From Deltaproteobacteria bacterium (lineage in GTDB: Bacteria > Myxococcota_A > Polyangia > Polyangiales > Ga0077539), in contig JADJAE010000008.1 in NCBI GenBank assembly GCA_016704445.1, positions 153,468-217,467 on the forward strand: a stretch of DNA of 64,000 bases, read 5' to 3'. Under the pieces are notes generated by a model. That model made no database searches and was not told the origin of the DNA. It was given only the letters and a program-made list of their open reading frames with translations. This document shows, piece by piece, positions 8,742-17,642 of this stretch; the first letter of the stretch is position 1, and the number at the start of each line of letters is the position of its first letter. The position numbers were made by a program, and so were the translations under genes.

Positions 8742-8835
8742 GAACTCCGCCGTTATCAGAGCGGCAGAGCTCTCCGCAAAAATCCGTCGCACAATCTCGG
8801 CGCGGGTGACCTCTCGCCGTGAGGGTGGAAAAGCC

Positions 8836-9180
8836 TCAGTCGGCGTGCGAGTCGATGACCATCTCGGGCATGGGCCCGGCGGGCGGCGCCGTGAGGTCGA
8901 GCCCGTGAATCTCCTTGACCTGCTCGACGAACCACCGGGTGAAGGAGTCGCTCCCCTGGCCGAAGTTTCGGAAGGCCGCCACGGGGTTGGGGCCCTCCAG
9001 CGTCACGATGACCATGTCGCCCATCGGGGTCGACTGGATGAAGGTGCGCTCACGCACCCCGAGGGCCCTGCGCGAGGCGGCGAAGCCCGCGCGACGGGAG
9101 CCCTTGAGCTCGTTCATGAAGCCCCTCCACGCCTCGGTCTTGCCCGCAGGAATGGGAACCGCCATTGCAAACAGTGCCAT
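8836..9180 (-). CDS. DUF6176-like protein (predicted dimeric alpha/beta barrel)
   Basis: A 114-residue protein whose pattern (PIPAGKTEAWRGFMNELKG, RRALGVRERTF, TPMGDMVIVTLEG, FTRWFVEQVKEIHGLDL) resembles the DUF6176 family, related to ferredoxin-like ABM barrels. Function is unknown. GGGGAGG precedes the ATG at 9180 by about 7 bases, which sets the start. It is divergent from the AhpD-like gene at 9430 with 249 bp between them; nothing else is seen in that gap. Confidence 0.65.
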   Translation of the reverse strand: MALFAMAVPIPAGKTEAWRGFMNELKGSRRAGFAASRRALGVRERTFIQSTPMGDMVIVTLEGPNPVAAFRNFGQGSDSFTRWFVEQVKEIHGLDLTAPPAGPMPEMVIDSHAD

Positions 9181-9429
9181 CGGAGACCTCCCCTGGAATT
9201 GTCGGGTCCACACGTCCCCCGCGTAGATCCCGCCGCTGCCTGGAGCTGACCGCGGCGCGCGTCAATCGCCCTCGTGGAGAGAGCCTCGCGATCGCCGTCG
9301 CGCTGACGCTTCGCTGCTTGCGATGGCCGGACGGAGGCTCCAGCAGTAGCGCGACCATCGGGGTGGCGATGGCACTGGGTGACCCGCGCGGCGGGTCTGC
9401 GAGCACACGTCACGGAGAGGAGTCCGTCC

Positions 9430-9873
9430 ATGGCAGCGTTGATCAAGAAGAACGAGCTCCATCGCGAGATCGAGCAGAGCCTCGGGCTGGTGCCCGGGTG
9501 GGCGCGCCAGATGCCCGACACGGCCCTCGACGGCTTCTGGGCCCTGCTGAGGGACTTCGCGCTGGCCGAGACGAAGATCCCCAACAAGTACAAGGAGCTC
9601 ATCGGTCTCGGGGTCGCCGGGGCGACGCGGTGCCGGTACTGCGCGCTCTATCACACCGAGGGGGCGCGGCTGCACGGCGCCACGGACGAGGAGATCGCGG
9701 AGGCCAGCGCCATGGCCGGGCTCACGATGATGGGCAGCACCTACCTCAACGCGGCCATGGTCGACTACGAGACCTTCGAGAAGGAGCTCGCGAGCATCGT
9801 CGCGTACGCGAAGGCCCACAGGCCTCAGCCCAGCGTCCGCCAGCAGGCGGGGGTCGAGCGTGGAAGGCACTAG
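9430..9873 (+). CDS. Carboxymuconolactone decarboxylase / AhpD-like protein
   Basis: The 147-residue protein carries the AhpD-type redox motif RCRYCALYHTEGARLHGATDEEI (C-x-x-C followed by His), preceded by NKYKELIGLGVAGA. CMD-family members with CxxC usually act as thiol peroxidase-like antioxidant proteins. GGAGAGGAG ends about 8 bases ahead of ATG 9430, which fixes the start; the annotated frame is open further up. It overlaps the next small gene by 14 bp. Confidence 0.85.
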   Translation: MAALIKKNELHREIEQSLGLVPGWARQMPDTALDGFWALLRDFALAETKIPNKYKELIGLGVAGATRCRYCALYHTEGARLHGATDEEIAEASAMAGLTMMGSTYLNAAMVDYETFEKELASIVAYAKAHRPQPSVRQQAGVERGRH

Positions 9874-10159
9874 CACTGACATCCTCCAGCGCCTGATGGC
9901 GGACGGGCTGCTGAGCCTGGAGGCCGGCCGTCACCGCACCACGCGGCGCTGGCAGGCGGCCATGGCGCGGGTGGCCCTCCGCCTCCTTCAACAGGGAGCC
10001 GACGACGACGACCTGCGCCTGCCCGTCGCCTGCGCCCTCGTAGAGTTCTATGGCGACCTGCCGAACGAGGAGATCACCCGGCTGATCGAGGTGCTGACGC
10101 CGATCGAGGCCGCCGAGCTCGACCCGCGGATCCACATCCGTCTGTCGCAGGTGCCGTGA
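9860..10159 (+). CDS. Hypothetical protein coupled to the AhpD-like gene
   Basis: A 99-residue, mostly helical, Leu- and Asp-rich protein starting with GTG inside the end of the AhpD-like gene. It has no signal, membrane segment or recognised motif (MADGLLSLEAGRHRTTRRWQ; LVEFYGDLPNEEITRLIEVL). Overlap implies co-translation with the upstream gene; I cannot assign a function. A downstream ATG (residue 13) is an alternative start. Confidence 0.5.
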   Translation: MEGTSTDILQRLMADGLLSLEAGRHRTTRRWQAAMARVALRLLQQGADDDDLRLPVACALVEFYGDLPNEEITRLIEVLTPIEAAELDPRIHIRLSQVP

Positions 10160-10221
10160 CGTTCTGCGCGGTCGATGAGCCGGTTGTTTGGTGCCGGGGC
10201 GTGCACTAGGCTCGCGCGGCC

Positions 10222-10926
10222 TTGAACGACCGAACCCGCACGCTGCTGCTCCTGGGGATCTTTGCTGACGTCGGGTGCGCGTCGCGGCCGGGCGGTCCGA
10301 CGGACGTGCTCCAGTCGTACTCCGAGGCGCTGCGCGACGGACGGATGCGCGATGCCTGGGGGATGCTGTCCACGGCGGCGCGAGAGTCGATGCCCTTCGA
10401 GCGCTTCGAGGCGACCGCGAGGGAGCGCCCCGACGAGCTGGCCGACGCGATCCGGGCGTACGGCGAGCTGGAGCCCGAGGCCCCGGTGACGGCGCACCTG
10501 GAGCTGTCGTCGGGGGAGACGCTGACGCTCATCGAGGAGGGCGGCCGGTGGAGGCTCGACCCGAGCGCGCTGGACTTCTATGGGCAGCACACGCCCGCGC
10601 AGGCGCTGCGGTCGTACGTTCGCGCGCACGAGCGGTCGCGCTGGGACGTGCTGCTGACCCTGGCTCCGTCGGCGGTGCGCGAGGCGATCGCGCGGGCCGC
10701 GGCGGCGGCGGGCGTCACCCCGGAGGCGCGGCTGCAGTCGGGCTTCGGCGGCGCGGACTCGACGCGGGTGCATGCGGTGACCCGTGGGCTGCGCGACGCG
10801 CTGGAGCGAGGGCGTACCATCGAGGTGGCCGGCGATCGGGCGACGATGGCCTATGGGACGGGCGGCCGGTCGCTGGCCCGTCTGGTGCGAGAAGATGGCC
10901 GGTGGCGGGTCGCAGAGCCCGAGTAG
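10222..10926 (+). CDS. Putative lipoprotein of unknown function
   Basis: The 234-residue product starts at TTG (LNDRTRTLLLLGIFADVGCAS) with a short hydrophobic stretch and a Cys at 19; the lipobox (DVGC) is atypical at -3. The mature part shows two similar halves, each with a helix-rich LQSYSEALRDGRMRDAWGML-like start and an EDGGRWR-type end (EEGGRWRLDP and REDGRWRVAEPE), resembling NTF2-like or DUF4878-like lipoproteins. The function is unknown. It lies 13 bp ahead of the next gene. Confidence 0.55.
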   Translation: MNDRTRTLLLLGIFADVGCASRPGGPTDVLQSYSEALRDGRMRDAWGMLSTAARESMPFERFEATARERPDELADAIRAYGELEPEAPVTAHLELSSGETLTLIEEGGRWRLDPSALDFYGQHTPAQALRSYVRAHERSRWDVLLTLAPSAVREAIARAAAAAGVTPEARLQSGFGGADSTRVHAVTRGLRDALERGRTIEVAGDRATMAYGTGGRSLARLVREDGRWRVAEPE

Positions 10927-10939
10927 ACGGAGCGCGTGG

Positions 10940-12034
10940 ATGGCCTCGTACGGACCTTCAGACAAAGATCTTCGGCGGATGACCCTGGCGGGCGAGCTCG
11001 CCTACGCGCAGTCCATCGCGAGCAGCGCCGCGGGGCGGCTGTCCTTCGAGGACGCGCTCGGGGAGATCAACCAGCGGGTGTCCGCGCTCAACGCCCTGGC
11101 GGAGAGCGTCGCGAGGGCGAGGGCGCGGGGCTACGTGTGGGGCGGCGACCTGGAGGCCGTCGGCAACGCGGCGCAGTCGCAGGCCCGCGCGGCCTTCGAT
11201 GGCGCGCGCGCGGAGTCGGCCCGGGCGGCCTCGGCGCTGCGGGGACAGGTGAGCGCGCTGGAGCGCGACGTGCGACGGGCGGCCTCCGGGGACGTGCTGC
11301 GCAACGAGGGGTTGATCAACAGCGTGACGGCGCAGGCGCGCGGGCTCGACGAGGCGATCAGCGCCGCGAAGGGTCGTGTGCTCGCGGGGGCGGCGCAGTT
11401 CATCGGGGCGGTCGACGCGCTGTCGACGCGGATGACGCGGGTGCACTGGACCCTCGACCAGTTCGAGGGCGCGAGCTTCACGATGCAGCCCGAGGAGAAC
11501 CCCATCTTCGCGGCCAAGGCGACCTGGGAGGACCATCCCAGCGGCAAGGTCGAGGGGCTGCTGATGCTGACCGCGCACCGGCTTCGCTTCGAGTACCAGG
11601 AGGAGGTGGTGCTCGAGCGGTCGTTCGTGTTCTTCGCGTCGAAGACCGAGACGCGGCGCAAGCTGCTGCTCGACGCGCTGGTGGGTCACCTCGCCGGCTC
11701 CGAGGCCAGCGAGCGGGGGCTGCTCATCAAGGACCAGGTGCTGTCGCTGCGGCTGCACCCGCAGTCCGGCGGGCCGACGTCGGTGACGCTGGAGCTCGAC
11801 GACGACCGCGCGGCGGAGGTCGACACGGTGATCGAGCAGATCCGCTCTGGGGACCTGGAGCGCGGGCGCTATCAGGGGCCGATGCCCACCGGGAGCCGCG
11901 TGGGGGTTCCGGTGAAGTGGCCGGAGAAGTGCGAGACCTGCGGCGCCGGGATGCAGCCGCCGGTGAAGGGTCAGACCTACCTCACCTGCGAGTACTGCAG
12001 GGCCCGGCACGACGTGACCCTCGGCGAGGGCTGA
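10940..12034 (+). CDS. Coiled-coil protein with C-terminal zinc ribbon
   Basis: The 364-residue protein has an Ala/Arg-rich helical, probably coiled-coil N-terminal half (about residues 20-165), a beta-rich middle (VEGLLMLTAHRLRFEYQEE, resembling a PH/GRAM-like strand pattern) and a C-terminal zinc ribbon CETCG...CEYC. The start ATG 10940 sits 13 bp after the lipoprotein stop, so they may be co-transcribed. No enzyme motif is seen. A regulatory or scaffolding role is only a guess. Confidence 0.6.
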   Translation: MASYGPSDKDLRRMTLAGELAYAQSIASSAAGRLSFEDALGEINQRVSALNALAESVARARARGYVWGGDLEAVGNAAQSQARAAFDGARAESARAASALRGQVSALERDVRRAASGDVLRNEGLINSVTAQARGLDEAISAAKGRVLAGAAQFIGAVDALSTRMTRVHWTLDQFEGASFTMQPEENPIFAAKATWEDHPSGKVEGLLMLTAHRLRFEYQEEVVLERSFVFFASKTETRRKLLLDALVGHLAGSEASERGLLIKDQVLSLRLHPQSGGPTSVTLELDDDRAAEVDTVIEQIRSGDLERGRYQGPMPTGSRVGVPVKWPEKCETCGAGMQPPVKGQTYLTCEYCRARHDVTLGEG

Positions 12035-12041
12035 AGCCCGC

Positions 12042-13257
12042 TCAGGGCTCGACGTTGGCCCAGGCCGGGTCGTCGTTGTTCATGCGGCCGAGCCAGTCGA
12101 TGAGGACGGTTCCGTCGGCGCCGCGGGCAGTGCCGTTTCTGCCGATGAGCACGTGGCCCTGGTCGTCGACGTAGAAGTGCCGCGCGTTGGGGATCGGGGC
12201 GAGCAGCCGCCGCGTGGCGTCCGCGAGCTGCGTCTGGAACTGCTCGGGCGTCACTCCGAAGAACGCGCTGATGGTGGTGTCCTGCGTGTACGAGAGCAGG
12301 GCGAAGCGCGCGGGCGGCGGAAAGCGCCGGGCGTAGTAGGGGAGCAGCGCCTCCAGGCGGTCGCGGCACTCGGGGCAGCCTGCCGGGAGCTGGACGTTCC
12401 AGGTGGTGCGCCACTGGGCCCAGCGGTCGGCGGGGGGCGACATCGGGGGCCCGGAGTCGTCGAGCAGGTCGACGCGCACGCCGGGGAATGCGTTGGCGAC
12501 GCGCTCCCAGTGGATGCCTGCGCCGAAGCCGCCCGCGGAGAGGCCGCTCAGGGTCACCCGCTCGGCGTCGGTGAAGGTGCGGGAGAGCCTCGCGAGGAAG
12601 GCGTCCATGTTGCGCGCGCCGACGTGGAAGGTGCGCTCGAGGCGGCTGCCCCAGCGGTGCTCGATGATGCGATCGCCGGCGTGGACGTCGCCGGTGCAGT
12701 AGGGGACGTAGACGAGGTTGGCGTCTCGCCACGGGTTGCGCGCGTTGCCGCGGTTGAAGAGCGTGAAGCCCGAGAGCCCGCGGGTCTCGGACGCGAACTG
12801 GCCGGGGTCCGTAGCCCGAGGAGAGGTTGACCGCGCTCTGGACGCCGTAGCAGGTGAAGCCGTCCCAGCAGGCGCCGCCGCCCTGGAGGAAGATCACCAC
12901 GCGGCGTGATCCGGGGTGGAGGCTGACGCCGATGCCGGTGGGCTCGCCGTTGCCGCACGCGCTGTCCGGGAAGGGCACCCAGGTCCACTGGTCGGCGGGC
13001 GCGGTGATGGGCTCCATCGGGGAGGAGGCATCGGGGTGGAAGGTCTCGATGGGGACATCGGGCTTGGGCGGCACGTCGACCGCGAGCGGAGCGTCGGCGG
13101 CGACGTCGAGCGCGGCGTCGATCGCGAGCGGGGCGTCGGCGGCGACCGAGGCGTCGGTCGAGGGCGCGGTCGTGACCTCGCCGCACGCGGCGAGCGAGGC
13201 GGAGAGCGCGAGGAGCGAGAGGACGCGACGGGTGCTGGGCGCGATCGGCGACGGCAT
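12042..13257 (-). pseudogene. Pectin-acetylesterase/Notum-like lipoprotein, frameshifted
   Basis: MPSPIAPSTRRVLSLLALSASLAACGE is a lipoprotein signal; an Asp/Ala-rich repeat linker (AADAPLAIDAALDVAADAPLAVD) follows. The hydrolase part has the family oxyanion segment (FLQGGGACWDGFTCYG) and nucleophile elbow (LSGLSAGGFGAG, catalytic Ser), but these lie in different frames. The shift maps to four G's at 12804-12807 (plus strand); removing one base restores YGPGQFASETRGLSGFTLF and a continuous hydrolase. Downstream frame ends at 12042. If intact it would deacetylate polysaccharide outside the cell; here it is either dead or mis-sequenced. Confidence 0.8.
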
Positions 13258-13425
13258 GGACGCGACTATGCCGGGAGGGCGCGGAGCACGACAAGCGGGC
13301 GGCGTGTGGTCGTCAATGACGGGGGTCGGACCTCGATGCCGCAGCGGAAGTCGTTGCCCCCGAAGGGGCGCGGATGCGAACCTGCAAGATATTGAAATTG
13401 TGTGGTCGTCACGGGGGGATAGCGA

Positions 13426-14441
13426 ATGGGGAGAAGAAGCGGATCGGACTCGGCCACGAAGGCCATCGGGCTCTTCCTGGAGCGGTCGATCTGGGCGCAG
13501 GCGGAGCTGGCGAGGAGCTCGATCTCACCACCGAGGCGACGCGCTCGGTGCTTCGCTCGCTCTGTGACGCGCAGATTCCGCTGAGCTCGGAGCGGCACGG
13601 GCCGCAGGTGTACTGGAAGCTCGAGGAGGGCTGGCTCGCGGGGAGCGTGCGCATCCGCAAGGCGCTGCTGCCGGAGTTCTATGCGCTGATCCTGAGCGCG
13701 CCGAGGGGACCCGGGAGGGAGCGCTTCCTGCGCGAGCTGCTGGCGGCGGGGGGATGGGGCGAGAAGGCCGTGGACGCGATCGTCCCGGCGACGATGCCCG
13801 ACGAGGTCGACCGGCAATTGCGGGCGCTGCTCGACTCGGTGCGGCGGCGGCAGTGCCTCGCGATCAAGTACCACAGCCAGAACAGCGGCGACCTGAGCTG
13901 GCGCGACGTCTCACCGCAGCTCGTGGAGCACGCGGGCACGCCGAGGGTGATCGCGTGGTGCCACCGCAGCGGGGCGCTGAAGGTCTTCCGGGTGGACCGC
14001 ATCCAGGACACGGCGACGCGGCCCGCGGTGGTGTTTCGGGAGACGCCCCGAGCGGAGATCGAGGAGTTTCAGCGCGGCGGGGTCAACGGGTACCGAGGCG
14101 CGGCGCGGGTGCCGTTCTGGTTCGAGGTGCGCCGCTCGGAGCGGTGGATCGAGGACAACCTCCCGGCGATGTTCACGTTCAAGAAGACCGTGAGCGGCGA
14201 TCGCATGAGGGTGGAGGGCGAGGTCGCGGGGCACCTGGTGCTCGCTCGCTTCGTGGCGAGCCTCGGCGCCCATGTGATGGGGATGGACCCCGCGCTTGCG
14301 GAGGCGGTGCGCGAGGTGGCGGAGGGCGCGCTGGAGGCCGCGAGGGCGGCGCTGAACGCGGGCTCAGTGACGACTATCGGCGACGATGCTGCGGGGCGGA
14401 TAGGAGTGATCCACCTCCGTAGATTCGCCCGAAAGCGATGA
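13426..14441 (+). CDS. WYL-domain transcriptional regulator, N-terminus frameshifted
   Basis: The main frame (open from 13374) gives a WYL-type protein: WYL core LAIKYHSQNSGDLSWRDVSPQLVEH and FRVDRIQDT, then a WCX-like C-terminus. Its N-terminal HTH is only coherent if read from ATG 13426 in the next frame (MGRRSGSDSATKAIGLFLERS) and one base is added near 13517 (CTGGCG[G]AGGAG), restoring AQAELAEELDLTTEATRSVLRSL. WYL regulators bind ligands or nucleic acid and often control CRISPR and other defence loci. The stop overlaps the cas6 ATG (ATGA), so they are one operon. Confidence 0.75.
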
Positions 14442-15100
14442 AGGAACCCACTGCAACGCGATTGATACAAGCCCCGGCGCGGGTCGATGTGGCCTTCTCC
14501 CTCACCGGCGAGCGGGTGCCCGCCGAGCACGGCTACGCGCTCTTCGCGGCGATGTGCAGGATCATCGACGACCTGCACGGGGCCTCGTGGCTGTCGGTGC
14601 ATCCGATCCCGGGAGAGCCCAACAGCGACGGGACGCTGACGCTGCGGCCGGACGAGCTGGCGCTGCGACTGCGGGTCGACCAGGCGTACCTCGATCGGGT
14701 GCTGCCGATGGCGGGCGCGACGCTCAGCATCGAGGGGCACGTGGTGACCGTCGGGGCCTCGCGGGTGCTCCCGCTGGAGCCCGTGGCGGACCTCGGGGCG
14801 TGGATGGTGGCGCTCAAGGACGGCGCCGACCGCCAGGAGTTCGAGGCGTACCTGCGGCGGAGGCTCGACGTGGTGGGGGTGCGGGCCGCGGTGGAGATCC
14901 CTGCGCCGATGGGTGCGGCTGCGGGAGAGCACCCCGACGGGCGGCAGGTGCTGCACATCCGTCAGCAGACCATCGTGGGCTGTCCGGTGATCCTGCGGGG
15001 GCTGTCCGCCGAGGACTCGCTGAGGGTGCAGAGACTCGGCATCGGAGGGAGGCAGCGCTTCGGCTGCGGGGTCTTCGCTCCGATGCGCTCGACCGGCTGA
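14438..15100 (+). CDS. cas6: Stand-alone CRISPR-associated endoribonuclease Cas6/Cmx6 family
   Basis: The 220-residue protein matches the type I-MYXAN Cas6/Cmx6 pattern: VDVAFSLTGERVPAEHGYAL (with the His candidate), WLSVHPIPG, the mid-protein IEGHVVTVGASRVLPLEP, and the C-terminal glycine-rich loop IVGCPVILRGLSAEDSLRVQ...GIGGRQRFGCGVF. Cas6 cleaves CRISPR precursor RNA at repeat hairpins. No CRISPR repeats and no other cas genes were seen in the window, so it is an orphan. It is translationally coupled to the WYL regulator. Normal codon use argues against very recent transfer. Confidence 0.85.
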   Translation: MKEPTATRLIQAPARVDVAFSLTGERVPAEHGYALFAAMCRIIDDLHGASWLSVHPIPGEPNSDGTLTLRPDELALRLRVDQAYLDRVLPMAGATLSIEGHVVTVGASRVLPLEPVADLGAWMVALKDGADRQEFEAYLRRRLDVVGVRAAVEIPAPMGAAAGEHPDGRQVLHIRQQTIVGCPVILRGLSAEDSLRVQRLGIGGRQRFGCGVFAPMRSTG

Positions 15101-15108
15101 ACCGTCGC

Positions 15109-16164
15109 TCAGCCCACGGACCACACCGTCACGACCCCGGTGGCGTCCGCGCTCGCGAGGGCCTTCCCGTCGCCGCGCCACGCCACGCCCGACACCTCGC
15201 CCGCTTCCGTTCCCGCGACGCCGAAGCCCGCTCCTCTCGGCGTGGGCCCCTTCTTCGGCTCCCACAGCGCCACCACGCCGTCGGCTCCGCCCGAGGCCAG
15301 CATTCCGCCCTTCCGTGCAAAGGCCAGCGCCGTCACCGGACCTTCATGCCCCTTGAGCGTCACCGGCTGGCTCCCCTCGGGGCCCTTTCCCTCGAACTTC
15401 CACACCGTCGTGTCGACGTCCCCGCTCGTGGCCAGCATGGTGCTCGCGCCGTCCCAGGCCAGCGACTTCACCTTCAGGGGATATCCGGTCATCTGCGAGT
15501 CGATGTCCGTCTTCACCCGCCAGAAGTGCACCGAGCAGTCCTGGCTCCCGCAGGCCAGCACCTCGCCGTCGGGGCTCCACGCCACGCTCACCAGCGAGCC
15601 CTTCCACTCCAGCTGCCGGCTGCTCCCGCGCTCCGCCAACCCCCACAGCCGGGCGCCCCCGTAGCAGATCGTCGCCACCTCCGCCCCGTCGCCACGCCAC
15701 GCGAGGCCCGTGAGCGTGCTCTCCTGCGCGGGCGTCTCCATCCACGGATCGCCCGCCGCGGTCCACAGCCGCAGCACCTTCGCCGCCGCGGTCGCCAGCC
15801 ACTTCCCGTCGGGGCTCCACGCGACGTGCTCCACCCACGCCCTGCCACAAGGCAGCGCCGCCAGCTCCCGCCCGTCGGCCGCGTCCAGCAGCCTCGCGGT
15901 GCCGTCCATGCCGCCCGTCGCCAGCACCGACGCATCACCCGGCGCGAAGGCCAGCGTGCACATCCCCTCGGGGTGCACCAGGCGGGTCCACTTCACGGCC
16001 CCGGTGTCGCCGTCGAAGACCGTCACATCGCCCGTGCTCGTCGCGGCCGCCAGGAGCCTGCCGTCCCCCGACCACGTCACCCCCAGCGCGTAGTCCGAGA
16101 GCGTCGCCCTCCAGCGGGCCTTCAGCTCACGCTTGCCACCCCGCAGAGCCGTCAGACCAGGCAT
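15109..16164 (-). CDS. WD40-repeat beta-propeller protein
   Basis: The 351-residue protein is built of about seven WD40-like blades (for example GVTWSGDGRLLAAATSTGDVTVFD, HVAWSPDGKWLATAAAKVLRLW, SVAWSPDGEVLACGSQDCSVHFW, ALAFARKGGMLASGGADGVVALW) with GH and WD-type ends. It has no signal peptide, so it is probably cytoplasmic and acts in protein binding. Its start overlaps the COG0523 GTPase stop by 13 bp, so the two are co-translated; it ends 9 bp from convergent cas6. Confidence 0.85.
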   Translation of the reverse strand: MPGLTALRGGKRELKARWRATLSDYALGVTWSGDGRLLAAATSTGDVTVFDGDTGAVKWTRLVHPEGMCTLAFAPGDASVLATGGMDGTARLLDAADGRELAALPCGRAWVEHVAWSPDGKWLATAAAKVLRLWTAAGDPWMETPAQESTLTGLAWRGDGAEVATICYGGARLWGLAERGSSRQLEWKGSLVSVAWSPDGEVLACGSQDCSVHFWRVKTDIDSQMTGYPLKVKSLAWDGASTMLATSGDVDTTVWKFEGKGPEGSQPVTLKGHEGPVTALAFARKGGMLASGGADGVVALWEPKKGPTPRGAGFGVAGTEAGEVSGVAWRGDGKALASADATGVVTVWSVG

Positions 16165-17156
16165 GAGCGAAACCCCGCATTCAGCGCCGCGCGATCGAGG
16201 CCCCGCCCGATGAACACCAGCTCATTCAACCTCGGGGCGTCGCCCCATGGCCGCCCCGACGTCGCGTCGATCAGCATGTGCACCCCCTGGAACACGAAGC
16301 GCGACTCCTCGCCGCTCACGTTGAGCACGCCCTTCGTACGAAACATGTCGGCCCCTCGCTCCTGCACCAGCTCGGTGATCCAGGTGTTGAAGCGCTCTTC
16401 ATCGACCGTGCCCTCGCAGCGGATGCCCACCGAGGTGACCGTCTCGTCGTGCTGGTGGTCATGCTCGTGCTCGTGCTCGTGCTCGTCGTGTCCGTGCTCG
16501 TCGGTGTCGAGGAAGGCGGGCTCCATCTCCAGGGCGCGGTCGAGGTCGAAGCCTCCGACGTCGACCACGCTCGCCACCGGAACCTCCTTCACGCCGCGAA
16601 ACACCTTCGCCACCGCGTTGATACCGCGCACCCGCCGCTCGACGTGCGCGGCCTCCTCGGCGCTCACCAGGTCGAGCTTGTTGAGGATGACCACGTCCGC
16701 GAAGGCGATCTGCTCCTTGCACTCGTCGCTGTCGTCGACGTGCAGCTCCAGGTGCTTCGCGTCGACCACGGCCACGATGCCGTCGAGGCGGTAGCGGGCC
16801 ATCACCTCGTCGTCGGCGAAGAAGGTCTGCGCCACGGGGCCAGGGTCGGCGAGCCCGGTGGTCTCGATGAGCACGTGGTCGAAGCGGTCGCGGCGCTTCA
16901 CCAGCGAGCCGAGGATGCGGATGAGGTCGCCGCGCACGGTGCAGCAGAGGCACCCGTTGTTCATCTCGAAGACCTCCTCGTCGGCGCGGATGACGAGGGC
17001 CTGGTCGATGCCGACCTCGCCGAACTCGTTCTCGATCACGGCGACGCGCCGGCCGTGCTGCTCGGACAGGATGCGGTTGAGCAGCGTGGTCTTGCCCGCG
17101 CCGAGAAAGCCGGTGAGGACGGTCACTGGAACGCGGGTGTCTTGGGAGGTGGTCAT
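16152..17156 (-). CDS. COG0523 (CobW/YjiA-type) metal-chaperone GTPase
   Basis: The 334-residue protein has the COG0523 signatures: Walker A GFLGAGKTTLLNRIL, NNGCLCCTVRGDL (CxCC metal site), Walker B/ETTGLADPGP, and NKLD for guanine. A His/Asp/Glu-rich loop (about residues 225-250: DEHGHDEHEHEHEHDHQHDE) is a metal-binding insert, followed by the CobW C-terminal domain. Members deliver Zn, Co or other metals to target enzymes; the His loop suggests Zn or Ni. ATG 17156 is preferred to the upstream ATG at 17180. Confidence 0.92.
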   Translation of the reverse strand: MTTSQDTRVPVTVLTGFLGAGKTTLLNRILSEQHGRRVAVIENEFGEVGIDQALVIRADEEVFEMNNGCLCCTVRGDLIRILGSLVKRRDRFDHVLIETTGLADPGPVAQTFFADDEVMARYRLDGIVAVVDAKHLELHVDDSDECKEQIAFADVVILNKLDLVSAEEAAHVERRVRGINAVAKVFRGVKEVPVASVVDVGGFDLDRALEMEPAFLDTDEHGHDEHEHEHEHDHQHDETVTSVGIRCEGTVDEERFNTWITELVQERGADMFRTKGVLNVSGEESRFVFQGVHMLIDATSGRPWGDAPRLNELVFIGRGLDRAALNAGFRSCLV

Positions 17157-17225
17157 TGCGCGGGCGCATTCTTCGTACATGGCCCGCGACGCCGCAACCC
17201 GATGCTGTCCCCGGCTCTGACTCCC

Positions 17226-17642
17226 TCAGCGAGGGCGGAAGCCCCGATCGAAGATCCGCACCCGACGCAGCAGCAGGTCGATCAGCATCATCCCGATGGC
17301 CAGCATCACCGGGTAGCGCCACACCGGGGCCCGGTGCCTCAGCGACTCTCCGCCCGCGTCGAACATCGCCCGCGGTGACGGGTCCGTCGCCCCTCCGGTC
17401 GCGGCCGCGAGCGCGCTCAGCAGCGCCACGTCCGGCTCCAGCGCCGCGTACTCCCTCGGGTAAGGATGGTCCACCCGGCCGCGGCTCTCGGCCACCACCT
17501 GACCGTCGCGGCGATGCACCGCCCTCAGCGAGAAGGCCCCGTAGCGCTCCAACGGCAGCCTCGCCTCGTAGCGCCCCGGACCCACCTGGCGCATCGGCAC
17601 CCGCTGCTCTGTCGTCGCGGGCCACGGTCCTCGCAGCACCAG
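17226..17642 (-). pseudogene. C-terminal piece of the VWA protein, beyond an in-frame TAG
   Basis: This 137-residue open frame begins immediately after the stop of the VWA gene, in the same frame, with no spacer and no ribosome-binding site. Joined, the text reads ENGLAS*LVLRGPWPATTEQ. The fragment (RYEARLPLERYGAFSLRAVHRRDGQVV) has the beta-sandwich character expected after a VWA/GATase1 membrane protein and ends with a membrane helix (YPVMLAIGMMLIDLLLRRV). It is probably the true C-terminus of the upstream protein, separated by a nonsense change or error. Confidence 0.65.

Noticed and set aside
13081..13170. Short direct repeats (GCGTCGGCGGCGACGTCGAGC and similar) thought to be a CRISPR
   Set aside because: They encode the Asp/Ala-rich linker of the acetylesterase lipoprotein; no regular spacers.
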